Below are positions 1 to 12,500 of a stretch of 64,000 nucleotides of DNA, one piece after another. The notes under the pieces are model-generated. The model had not been told where the DNA came from, searched no databases, and saw nothing but the letters and a program-made list of their open reading frames with translations. Position 1 is the stretch's first letter; each line of letters starts with the position of its first letter. The stretch is taken from positions 30,596,664 through 30,660,663 of the forward strand of contig NC_084768.1 in the NCBI RefSeq assembly GCF_028858725.1, read 5' to 3'. The translations under genes and the position numbers were made by a program. The stretch comes from Colius striatus. Taxonomy: Eukaryota; Chordata; Aves; Coliiformes; Coliidae.

Positions 1-3000
1 AAGCGAGACAAACGTTTGCGTAGGTGTTACTGAAGTTCTCAAGCATCCTAATCGGCCCATGTCAGAGCTGGGATAGGACAGGAGCCCCTTGCTCCCACCC
101 CTAAGACAGACAGCAGTGCTGTACATTCAATAAATAACTGGGGTATTTACACAAATGAATGGCTCTGAGCCTGTTCCAAGGAGTTAATTTAGTGCTAACT
201 GACTGGCTGAAAATGAAAAGGTCTCATTTTACATTAAGAATGATCACCTGACAGTTTTACTGAATATATTATGACAGGATTTATATGGCTATATAATTTT
301 AGGGTATATTTGGAAGATTATTATCCTGATTTAAATAAACATGATCTCAGGAAAATCAACACGGAGTCAGGAACTTTTCACGTGAGAAAAAACACGAGAA
401 ACTGGCTCAGAAGTGAACCTCAGTTGTCAGATCTTGTGCCTTCCACCAGTCACTGCTTTGTAAACAAGGGGATCCCAGAGTTCATAGCCAGTGGCAAAAA
501 TCCCAAAGAAGTCTCAATTCTGCTAACTTAAACATCACTAATAAACATGGCACAAACTTCTTACCCCAGACATCTTATTTTTGCCCCAGGATGGGCCAAG
601 AGAGAGCAGATAGAGGGAGGAGGGGGTGGAAGGAGGCAGGAACAAGAGGCTTGAGTGTCAAAAGTGCCCCTTAAAAAATGTGTTACTTAAAGGGTCTTCT
701 GCAAGGAAAAACAAGGGAGGGGGAAAAAGTGAGGAATCAAATGCAAATACATTGTTGACTTTGGTAAAGGCATCGCTTTCATGCATCCTGTTTTCCACGG
801 GATGTTCCCATTCTCCAAACAGAAACGAGGCACAAAGGAGACTTTTGGGCACTTTTGTCTCTTGTGTTCAGGGGCAGCTGGCAGGCTGCAGGCTTCTGGT
901 TCACACAAGAGCAGCCCTGAAACGAGGTTAAAATATGCCCCATTGCAGGCAACCCCTGAGACGGAGAAAAGGCTGCACGCCACAGCACGCTCCAGTCGCA
1001 CTCCCCGCAGGTCTGCAATACACCCGTGTCGCTGCAGAGCCCTTTGGCCAAACCCAAAGGTGTTGGTGGGGCACCAGAGCTGCTTTCCAGCTTTCAAAGG
1101 CTGCAGTGGCTTGCAGGAAGGAGCCCTAGTGCAAATAAGTGGCTACCACACAACTAGATGCTGCCTCTTTCAAGCCTCTCCCGGTCCCGAATCCTCTTCC
1201 TTCTCATCCTGCGTCTCCGAGTGTAATTGTATACAAGAAAACCCCTCTCCAGGCTTGCTCTGTTTTACAGGCTGCCTGATGGGATTATCTTTCCTGTCAT
1301 TTTGAAGCTTGTATAAGCATGGGACTTACACCACTCAAGCTGAATCACACTCAAGACACTCTGTCTGTCTAAATTGTTTTGAGAACCAAGCTGTTTATTT
1401 ACAGATCACGTTATTTGTTCAGTCAAAAACATATATCTCTTTTAAAAAAAAGGAATTCTAAATGAAATATAAGAAGTAGGTAATAAGGACATCACAGTCA
1501 AGTAGCAATATCCTGTGAAGCAGATAAGTGCCAAATAGAAATGATCTTAACTATGCTGAAAATTGCACTCTCTGAGCTCAGACTACAGAAAGAAAAGGCA
1601 ACTTATTTGGTCAGTCACAGCCTTCCTGGGAGGTAACTCTCACTCAGATATTACAGTGATGATAGGCAGCCTAGGCATACCCAAGACAGGTAGATCGATT
1701 ATTCCTGTAGCAGTAACCTTGGGGCAATATTTGTCTGTCATAACCCCAAAGCAGATCAGCTAACATTTAGGGACTAATCTGATGCCCAGTCCAGTCAGTG
1801 CAAATTTTTCCATTTATTTACTTCCACGGCTGCTGGATCAGACCTTGTGGGACTGCAGAACATCATACAAGCTCCTCGCATGCCACTGGAAGAGCTAGAA
1901 ACGTGCAAAGAGCAGAAGTCAGGAGCAGCCAGGTGCAATTTGGTTGTGGGTTTATTAAGTAACAGAACCGTCACCCAGAGGTGGAGGGTGTCAGTGCTCA
2001 GAGTGAGGGTCAGTAGCACACACAAGCACCTCATGTAGTTGTTTCGTGCACGATGACTGCATGTTTGCTAGGGACAAGTTAGGTATGGGGACACATCTCC
2101 ACCTCCCTGCTGGGAAACTGGTGACGGTCTCAGCATCATCATCCCACACCTGTGAGCACAGTTGTCTAGAAGAAGACAAAGTCTTCATGCATTCTCCCCA
2201 GCACCGATCCAAATGCCAGAAACGACTTTCTGGGGTTTATTGTGGATTTAAGTGGGTTGGGTTTTATTGAAGAACAAAAAGAAAAGAAAGGTTCCTCACG
2301 GCACGGACTGAGCGCTTTAAAGTGCTGCAGCAAGCTCTGAGAGCCCACTGATTTCTGAGTGAAGATGGATACCTCAAGAGGTTCTCCTCACCAGTAAATA
2401 ATTCATAAAAAACAAACAAGGCCAGGTCTGTTTGAATTAGAACAAAATATTTCTTTAGAAAAGTGAAGTGATTAAGCACAGGAGGAGCTGGAGATGACAG
2501 CTGGTGTCTGCAGCTCCGGATGAGTCACCTTCACTTGCCAAGGTTCCTCTCCCTGGGAAGTGCTGCTGCTTTCCTTTTTTTTTTAACCCTTTGAGATTCC
2601 CAGGAATGATTTGTCACCGGGGTTATTAGCATTTCTCCCTTGATATCGACAGCTTGTCTTTCCTCCTTCTAACCAGTGAGTGATTTCTTCACACGCTCGC
2701 CAAATATAGCCAAATCACCATGGTAAACGTATCGACAGAATCATATTAACAGCTGCTGAGCATTTACAGGGCTGTAAGTTATACAAAAAGAGAAGGAAGG
2801 AAAACACACATGGAAATAAACCAACTCTGATCAGCCCTGACATGCATTTATTTAGGAGTCACTCGATGGAAATATTTTTTTATGCTTTAATTGCTAATTA
2901 CAGGCTCCTCCAGAAGGGTGGCTTTGGACAAAATGATCTCTTTAAACTGGAGCATTAAGCCAGCACGCAGCAGACCTTACCTGGATTTATTGTAGGGAAG

Positions 3001-6000
3001 CAGGAGAAGGAGTTAGCTTTAAAATGCTGCCACCTTTGTTTAAATCAAGCCCAAAGTTTGCAAGCCATCTCTCTTGACTTACCAAGCAAGGACCCTTTAA
3101 AGTTTAAAGACTAGGTAAGAGCTGAAAACACATCTATATGGAGAAAGGGAGGCTTTTCAAAATGCATTTGCTGAAAATGCCTGAGCCCTGGTCCTCCTCT
3201 CCATGGGCTGGGTTTCACTGCCCATGCCCTCACCAGCCACCCTTAACCCTAAGCGGTGCTTTGAGTGCAGGTCACGACCTACTGGGGGTCACAAAAGGGC
3301 CCAAAGAGGTCACCAGGTATCAGGCAGCAGCCAGTGGCATCCTCACTCCCCTGCCCTAAGCCACCTGGACCCTGGGCAGAGCACGGCCAGAGCATGACAC
3401 AGCCAATGACACCCACATTCAGGCAGAGAACTGCAAGCTTCCCTTGTTCCCCAGCGCCAGGCTGGGCAGAGCATGGCTGTGCAGCCAGTCCTGAGCCCTC
3501 TGTGCTGGAGGTAAGGGTCAGTGCTAACTCAGAAACTGCTCTAAGTCAGACTAGCTATAGAGGGAGAAGAAACCTTTTTCTTCTCCTGCTCACCCTTCTC
3601 CACACATCCAGGGCAGGCTCACCGTCTGCTACCTGTCTCCTCATTTAGAGAGTACAGTTTTACCAGAGACACACAACAGGTACATGTAGGACTCCTGATG
3701 CTTTCTTTGAGCCACTGAAGGTCCAGGATTGTTTCTGAAAACAATCTCAGGCTGCAACAGCAATCTCTGCCCCTGCTCTCATTTCATCCCTGCTCCCATT
3801 TCCTACTGGGACTCTCACCACTTCTGAGGCTCCAGCACTCAGCCCCAATGCCCTGAGCTGCCCTGGTTTTGCAAGCTGTGGGTATTAAGTCCTTTCCATT
3901 TCCCCTGCAAGTGGCTGCTCCTGGTTCTCTCTGCACTGTTCATATCTTTAGGTATAAAGGCAGTGTCTCCTGGGACAGAAAAGTGGTTTGTTTCTCATCC
4001 CCATGTCATGAACAGTGAGACAGTCACTGGTGACAACATGGAGCACTGCAAATTCATTTAACATAAATCAACCTGGTTTTGTATATCTGCAGCATCTTGG
4101 GCTCATGCTCTCTCCTGACTGGTGAAGGTGAAGAGGGTAAAGAGAAGGGGAAGATCACAGGAGGTAACAATTCAGAACTGCCAGATTTTCTTAACACTTA
4201 GAGATTCTCGGGAATTCCTCAGGGTTCAAAGTATTTAACTCCAAACAGCTGATGACTGGTGGGAATTGCTGATGAGAAACCAGCACCCCTAAAGCTACCT
4301 CACAGCACCCTGCACAGGACACAGGACCTGCTCTGCTCCTGGGGGAGCCACTTCCCTTCCCTGGGGGCTTACAAAAATAAAACCAACTTTCTGTACAAGG
4401 TCAAACACATAAAGAGGGCTGCTTGTGTTGAGCAAAGACCAGAGACCCACAGGTAACCCATCCTCAAGAAACTTGGTGGAGAACAAAAGGCTGCTATAGC
4501 CAGGTCCCCAGACAGCAGATTTTGGACCTGCATTTCTGCTGCATGGAGACATTTGTAGCTGGTGTATCAAACATTTCACCAAGGTGCTGGTGTGAGTGGT
4601 GCCACAATGCTGCAGTCCCTTCATGATCAGCAATCACAGTCTGGATTGTGGTTGCCCTGCTCACTGCAAGGATTCAGGCTGCCCATCGCATATGGGGAGG
4701 GCAGGACTGGGACTCTCCTCCTCGAGCAGCACAGCTTGGGAAGCAGCATTCTCCAACACAGTTGAGCCCAAGGTAATGCACTTCAGACAACCACCACAAC
4801 CCAGTCTGCACCCACAGCCACCATACAATCATCAAACAAACACTAGCATCATTTTAAAATGCACAATTTGGGCATCTAGACCTCTTGCTTCAAGAGTTTA
4901 TGTCTAATAGCTGCTACTTCAGGATTCACAAGGGCTGGTCTGCCACCCTAGTACTTGGGAAGCAGTCCTGAAGGACAGCACATTGAGCTCTCTCATTGCT
5001 TCCTGGAGTTAACAGACTTCTTTAAAGCTAACCATTACAGTGATGCATTGATTTTTCTCTCCACACTTGAACAGGCCCTCACAGAGTTGAATTTCCTAAG
5101 AGTTGTACTCAACTGTGTAGCTTCTTCCTGTTGAAGGCAGGAACGGGATGAGGTGAGACCTGGGCACTAATTAATGTGCAGAAACATTTGCTGAGACCCC
5201 AAAGCCAGGTGTGCTTACTCATCCTGCTCTTGTCTCCTGCAGCATCCCCTAACCACATGAGAAGTCCAAAGGCAATATCCATGCAATTAGTCACTTTCCA
5301 GAATCTCCTCATGCCAACTCAGAAGGCTCAGGTGTGATTTGCTAGCTAGCAAAGCAAGGACAGCAAGATGGGGGAAGGAATGGCCATCACCTGGACACAG
5401 AGAGAAATTGTCCCCAGGAAAAGTGTTTATTCCAATCCCATCTGCATTCCTCTTGTGTTTTTCAAGGTAAACTGAGAGCCTGAATCAAAGTAACTTCTCC
5501 TGCCTCTGCTGCTCATACTGGTTATTGCCCACTCTATAGAACACAGACCACATTACAAACTGAAGGCACAGAAAAGTCACTGCAAAGATTTTCTTTAAAC
5601 ATTAGATGAAAAAGGTGCTTTAGTTCTCCATTTCCAAGCACCTTCCCCATTCAGCTCCTTATCCTCACACATGCCCTTTCCTTCCCCAAACTCCTTTGTT
5701 CAAAAACAACAGCAAAACAAAAACCCCAACAAAAAGAATGCCACCCACAGGAAAGTGTGTACTGTCCTACTCCATCTGTCCTCAGTTTCCTTCCAAGTGT
5801 GGCCTCTTTGCTGCCCTCTTTTAAAGCAGCCCAGCCAGCAGCCAGTGAGGCTGCAGAAGGATCCCCCCAAGCTGGCATGCCAGGGGCAAGGTATTTGAAA
5901 GCTGAATTCAGTTCTCCATGAACTCCACTATAAAACCTCTGTGGAGAGACCCTGCCAGAATCTCTTTGCTTTCTCCTGCAAAAGACTCTTGCCTCTCTGT

Positions 6001-7029
6001 TTTCTGTACCTGAGCTTCCTCATCCTCCTTCCAAGCTGTCAGTAGGTCCATGTTGCTGGGGAGGGGGAGAGCAGGTCAGTGGGGGATGAACAAGACAAAA
6101 TATTAACTACATCAGCCCTTGCCTAGAGAGTAGGGAAGCATCCAAGGGACAGTGGCACTACTGCATGGCATCTCTCCCAGGGCTGCCTGTTGGAGGAGCT
6201 GCGCCCCTGACAAAATCATGGCTCTCTACAAGCAGCGTGGAAAGAGGGGAAAGGATCCTGCCCTCCTCCTCCACCCCACGCCCCTGCCCAGCATTTTACA
6301 AGAAACCCTTAAGACAGAGGCTGCAAAAAGGAGAGGAGCACCCCTGTCCTCATCCCTTGGACTGTATGCCTCTTAAGTTAGAATGGGAAGGCAGACAAAC
6401 ACAGTGCCAAGCAGCTTAGGAAGGCCTCAAAAAGAGGTTGGGCTGATGCTGGGAAAGCTGGATTTCAGCTCCTGGCTTCCTCCAGCCATGCTCTCTGCAC
6501 TTACATCCACGCTGGAAGAACCTCCCTTTTATGCTTTTTGGAGTGGTTCTTTTTACACCTGGGGCATCAGGGCAGCTGCCCTGGGCAGACTAGGTCTCTC
6601 CAGCAAAAACAGAACTAGCCCTTCAGCAGTAGGGGTGTCTACCCCACCTCCTGACACATCCCCACCACCAGGACCCAGGCTGCTAAGGGATGGGATGGAG
6701 GAACAGGGCATTATCACCCCTCTCAATCCCTCCAGCTTGATCCAAGTATCATGAAGCTGTTCCTTTGGGTCCACTGTTCCCGTATAGGAGCTTTCTGGAC
6801 CCATGAAAGGATTGCACTGTCCTGCTTTCTCCTTCTCAATCACCTCTCTTAGACCTCTGCCCCAGTACTTCAGCAAGTTTCTCTTTCACCCTGTTAAATG
6901 GGTGGGTTGCCTGGAGGTGCAGAGATACAATCGATGCCTCTGCAGAGACACATCCCCTCTGCCCTGTTGCAGTGGGTACACAAGGCTACAACCTGCCTGT
7001 CAGCTCATTCAGGCCTCTCACTGATGTGC

Positions 7030-7650
7030 TCACAGAACCATCAGAGATGGAAAAGACCTTTAAGGTCATTGAATCCAACCATTAGCCTCACACTGCCAAG
7101 CCCATCACTAAACTAAACCATGTCCCTCTTAGCAAAAAAGTTGTTCCTAATGTCCAACTTAAACCTTCCCCGGTGCAACGTGAACCCATTTCCTCATGTT
7201 CTATCATTCATTACTTGAGGCAGTTGTAGAGAGTGATCATGTCTCCTCTCAACCTCCTCTTCTCCAGGCTGAACATCCCCAGCTTTCTCAGCTACTCCTC
7301 ATCAAACTTGTTCTCCAGACCCTTCCTCAGCTCCGTTGCCCATCTCTGGACACACTCCAACACCTCAATGTCCTTCTTGTAGTGAGAAGCCCAGAACTGA
7401 ACACAGTGAACTGAGCACAGTATTTGAGGTACAGCCTCATCAGTGATGAGAACAAGGGGACAATCACTTCCTTGGCCCTGCTGGTCCCACTGTTTCAGCT
7501 ACAAGCCAGGATGCCCTTGGCCTTCTTGGCCACACTGCTGGCTCATGTTCAGCATTGCCTGGTTGTTGTGACCCAGCACTTGGCCTTGTTGAATCTTATG
7601 TGATTGGCCTCAGCCCATTGATCCAGCCTGTCTGAAGACCTTTCCTGACC
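7030..7650 (-). mobile_element. CR1 LINE fragment, 3' end of ORF2 plus 3' UTR
   Basis: The plus strand reads like an antisense CR1 tail: it starts CACAGAACCATCAGAGATGG, then CTTTAAGGTCATTGAATCC, later TTCTCCAGGCTGAACATCC and GGCCTTCTTGGCCACACTG. On the minus strand, 7549-7782 still encodes WAEANHIRFNKAKC, a conserved block of the CR1 reverse-transcriptase protein. The copy is 5'-truncated, as usual for CR1, and appears to have lost sequence near 7555. It is inactive, inserted in the RNF220 intron in the same direction as that gene. The left end near 7030 is the element's 3' end. Confidence 0.88.
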
Positions 7651-8449
7651 TGAAGCTTGCCATGTCCAGAGACAGGCTGCCCTGAGAGGCACCCACCAGA
7701 AACAGGACCTGCAGAATTTGAAGGACTCACACCAGGTTGGAGCTGGATCTGTCTGTGCACCAGGGAAGCACCCTTGCATCATCTATCTGTATCATCTCCA
7801 GCATCTCCCAGCTTCCTAGAAGAGAAATACCTGTTCATCTAACCCAAAACCATCATGGCTTTGCATTCAGGCAGCTAGATCTGCCCTGAGGGAGACAAAG
7901 GTTTATGAAGTCATTTAAAAGGAGAGACCCAAAGGGAGCAATTGAGCCACCCTGGACCAGCACATAAATATCCTTAGTGAATCAGCCTGTTAACAACACC
8001 CTCAGCAGCCAACAAAAGCCCATTCCTCACTGAGGAGCCCTTCCTCCTCCTAGCAGAGAGGAAGCAGGTCGGTGGCACCCCAACAGCCATCACTCATCTG
8101 TGAGGTGTGACGGTGCTACCGAGAGCAGGGAAAATAGTAGAAATGCTATCACAAGACATCTCCATCAACTTCCACAGCAAGCAACCTCCAAAAGAGCGAG
8201 CAAAGCTCCTGCTCTGGCCCCTGCACAGCTGGGAGAGCAGAAGTTACCCACAGGACTTCCCTGACCTGGGAAACATCAGCCCTGGGAAACGTGGTACCCA
8301 GAAGCACAAGCCGAGGATGCAGGAGGCACAAGTTTGCTGCAGGTAACACAAGCTAAAAGCTGTTCAGGCGGACGGTGCCGATGGTCTCGTTCTTCATGTA
8401 AGAGAGCTCCCTCTAGGTTAAACACTCGGGTATTTCAGAAGCCATTGCT

Positions 8450-8770
8450 CATTTTGGAGCCCACGCTCTGCCCTGCATCTCCGGATAGGCGTCTGTCAGT
8501 CGGAAAGAACTGCAGGTTGCTCGGCAAACGTGGGGCTCGCTTCCCACCCCTAGCCCATCCCTCCCGCTGCAGGCACCGGCCGCCCGCGGCTCCGAGCGCG
8601 ACGTGCTCCGGCGGGTGCGATGCTCCTGCGCCCCGGGTGCGATGCTCCTGCTCCCGCGGGTGCACATCACCGCGAGCCCTCAGCGTTTCACCCATCAGAG
8701 CTCCTCCCATACGTTCAGCCAGAGCTACACCAGGAAAGAAGCCGACCCGAGGTTTCGCCAGCCCCAAACC
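8450..8770. promoter_or_regulatory. Isolated CpG-rich cluster inside RNF220 intron
   Basis: About 300 bases with dense CpG (for example GGCCGCCCGCGGCTCCGAGC near 8578) sit alone in an AT-rich intron. Such orphan CpG islands often mark alternative promoters or enhancers. The 22-bp repeat at 8613-8663 lies inside. I could not find a convincing first-exon donor on either strand, so its role is open. Reading frames crossing it are unrecognisable. Confidence 0.45.
8613..8663. repeat. 22-bp GC-rich tandem repeat, about 2.3 copies
   Basis: GGGTGCGATGCTCCTGC occurs at 8613-8629 and again at 8635-8651. A third, partial start, GGGTGC, is at 8658. The period is 22-23 bp. It lies within the intronic CpG cluster. 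Confidence 0.85.
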
Positions 8771-9429
8771 AAATCTTTACCCCGCTCTGAAACACACATG
8801 AATTATTCCACCAGCTGACGAGCAGGAGGAGTTCAGCAGAGGCTTTCAAACGCACAGAGCTAGAAAAATCAGAGGGAAAACACTTAATGTCAGAAAATGC
8901 AAGGCCATCCCCGAGGTGGGATCTTGGCAGCTTTGTGCAAACTAGCTTTAAACCTTGAAGTCTTTAATACAACTTCGGTTTATTTTTATTTTACCTCGAC
9001 TGGTATTTACCAATAAATATGCAGTCGGCTGTGTACAGAACAGCAGGTAGCTCCCATTTACAGCTGCATGTAACTGACTGCAATATTCAACAGCCTTACT
9101 CTGCTATGCAGTGTAATGCTCACAATAAAACACACATCGTGTTTGCAACTGAGCCCACGCTACTATTATGGCACCTGACACACATTAAGAAACTCAGAAC
9201 ATGGAAAAGAATTGACCATTTACACAACACACACACACAAAGATGTGTTGGGATTTTTAATAAGTTCTAGCATAATAGAGTATGGCTTTTATATCTTGTC
9301 TGCTCCCTTGGTCCTGCTGATTTAACTCGTCTTTTCTCTCTATAACAATAAACTCACAGGTTGCATATAGATTTTTTTTAACATAATATATGATGCCAGT
9401 GTGTACTTATAAAACTTTCCCCTAGAAAC

Positions 9430-9510
9430 GTAAGAATTGTCAGAATGACTCAGTCCAAGGGCCATCCAGGCCAATATCCTGCCTCCAACAGTTTTTCCCA
9501 TTAATATGGA
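9430..9510. mobile_element. Possible ancient LINE (CR1-like) trace
   Basis: The stretch with CAGTCCAAGGGCCATCCAGG, then CCAATATCCTGCCTCCAAC, resembles a block common in very old amniote CR1-type repeats. It is short and diverged; the family is a guess from pattern memory. Confidence 0.3.
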
Positions 9511-12500
9511 TTAGGCAGACAATACAGTTTACTAGGACCTCGTTTTATAACCACCTTAGTGATAATACTGCCTTGGGTATAAATGCTTACAGAGCACAGT
9601 GGGCAAGGAAACAGCATCCTCCCCATAGGGAGGGAAACTAAGGCAGGGGAGATGGAGATTTTATATCTGTATATAAAACCTCATTATTTTTATGTATGTA
9701 ACTTGATGGAGATTCTATATAATCAGGAGCCATCGAGAGCCCTGGATAGCACCAGCATCTGCTCCAGTCTTTGCATGCCACCACTCAGGCACCAAAAGAT
9801 GGGCCATCAGCCTAGGGAAGAGTTAATAGTGGAGGTCCCAAGTCTGAGCTCTGCAGGTGTCTGCTTTTAATTCTTTGCTGCTCTTCTCCCAAACAGCCCA
9901 AGGATTTCCACCCTTCCTCCTTCTCCTTTACAAATGAGTGTTTAGCATAAGAAGAGAGGCAAGAGAAGCCAGGGTAGCGGGGAGATCTCCCACAGCCCTT
10001 TCTAGGCAACCTGAGCAGGCGGGAAAAGGCAGCTGGCTGGAGCCCAGCAAGAGAGCAGGGACCATGGGACGAGTCTTTTCACATCTGGTTAAGTACTGCT
10101 AAACCCTCCGACGAGCTGCCTAATTATTACAACACTTCTGCCGAAAAATTAACGTGCTTGGCTGGCTGCACTGGGGCAGAAAGGGTAGGAAAGCAGCTGT
10201 CAGGATGCAGGCAGCAATGGGAGCACCGAGAAAAGAGGTTTGTGGCACAAGAGACTGGCAGGGAAGGTCTGCCTTGGGGATCCTGCTGAGAAAACAGCCT
10301 TCTGCCTGCTACCTCTGTTTTTTGCTGCACGGTCCCCAGGAGGCTACAGTGCCAACAGAGTTGTTACTCTTGCAAAGAGCTCAACAGAGATGCCCTGCCT
10401 ACCAAAATCAACACAAAGACCTGTCAGTATCCCCCAAAACACGGGATTTTCCTGTGGATCCCAAGAGCAGGGCTAGAAATAGGACCCAGGGAATTGGGCA
10501 CCCCTCTGTCCAGCCTCTGCTCCTTTCTTGCTGAGCCCTTATTTCAGTAACTGCCACAAAACCCAAGCATGGCTCTTTATTTCTGTAGGTCTCTATAGAG
10601 AATGGTACCACTGAAGGAGCATCATTCATATGCACACCTCTCTGCACAACCTGCTTGAAAAGGGCTGTAGAAAGGACAGGGCAGCTCAGGGCCCTGCTCC
10701 CCAGGGCAGCCCTCTCCATGTCAGGTCATCACAAGCATGCTGGTGGGTAAGCCTCTTGCTGATGCTGCTGCCATGGGATTAATCTCTCTCCCTAGACAAA
10801 AAGGTGGGTTTATTTCCTGAAAGGTGTCCAAGCACACCCAGAGAGCTCAGCGAAAGCAGCAGCCCGCTGGGTGCCTTTTACCCACAGACATTTGATGAAA
10901 TTAATGACACAAAAGTAAGTATAAAGGCTAAGACAAATAGAACTGGCAACAACTTGAACCTTTGGCCTGTCCTTTGAAAGTCTCTGGCAAGTCTCAAATC
11001 TTCTTGATCTGTTCACTAAAGGGATGACTGTCCCACAATTATTTTCCAAGCATTTGTTGGCAAGTTGTAGGGGGAAAAAGGCATTTCACTGAAGCTGTTA
11101 GTACAAAAGCTCAGCTCCAGCCAGGGCCCTGGACTCCACTTCAAATTATAATATTTTAAGTACCTGAAAATAAATATTTTGTCAGCTGCTGAGAATTAAG
11201 AAGTAGCTTCGACCTTTCAGACAGGGGAACCCCGCAGAGAGCGGCGAGCCTCAGAGAGTTAGTTGCAAAACAAGCTTTGCCCAAGCCATTCAACCTGTCT
11301 AGCACACACACAGCCTCCCCTCGCATGCTCCTGGCTCCTTGCAAGCTGCCCACAGCCTCCTGGGGCACGACAGGCTCTCTTGCACCCAGCAGCCCCTTCC
11401 CAGCTGGGAAGCATGCTAACCAAAGACATTGGATCAGCACTTTGTTGTAAACTGGATGCTATGAGCGAAACGAGCATCCCTGAGACAGCAACGGCAATGC
11501 GTCAAGGGCTTCCCACTAAGACCTGCCAGTCCAGTCTCATGCTGCTCAGTGCTGTGCTTGTTTCATGATGTATCATGCACTGTCCAGGGAGTTATATTAG
11601 CAAGGATTGAAAGTGATCACCTTGGGTTTATAACATCTGACTACGACTGAGCACCCAGGCAGATGGACTGAGCACGTCTCAGAGCCACAGCGAGCACCCA
11701 TTCACGCTCCAGCCACGACAAAAGGTACCCAGGCGAAGCAGATCATCTCTGGTTTTCCAGCAGAGCTCAAAGAGTTAAATCCCTTTCCCTTCCCCCCCAG
11801 TCTTTCTGCCTTTGGCCTTTAGACCAGCCCTGGTTGCCAATGAGGACTCATCGAAACACCACGAGGCTGGGCCGGTCAGGAAGGAAACCAGAGCGTCCAG
11901 AGTTTTGTTGTTCTAAAGGCTTCTTTTTTTTTTTTCTTTAATTTTATTTTACTGCTCAGGAAGGAAGCCAGAGCCTGTGCTTCCACTCCAAGAATGTCGA
12001 TTACTCATCCTTCCCTGCATTATTTCTTTTATCTCTCACTTTTATCTACCTTACTCCAAATTTTTCCCCCAGCTCGTCTTTCTCTCCTGCTCCTAGCCAC
12101 TGCTTTTGGCTGGTCATCCAAGTTTCATAAGGAAAAAACAATAATATCTGGCAACTGTTTCTTCAGACTAAAAGCCCAAAGAGAATGTTTGTTAAACCAG
12201 GCTTGCTTCATCCCTCCCCCCATGCAGCCTTTTCAATTCTGCTGTAACCACCCAGGTGCCACATTTATAACCACTGCCCTAGGACAGGAAAGCCTTCAAA
12301 ATGTGAGCACAGCCACCCTCAGCATAGAGCCGAGGAGAAAATCCTCAGCCCTGCTTTAAAGACAGCGATGAGAAATTACTCTGCTTGTCCAAGGTCAATA
12401 GAGTCCATAGCACAAGCACAACCTACGCTCAGGGCTTTGCCCAGGCAGCCCTTCCCTCTTCCTGCTCTGCGTGGCTGTGAGGAGAAGGCATGCTCAGCTC

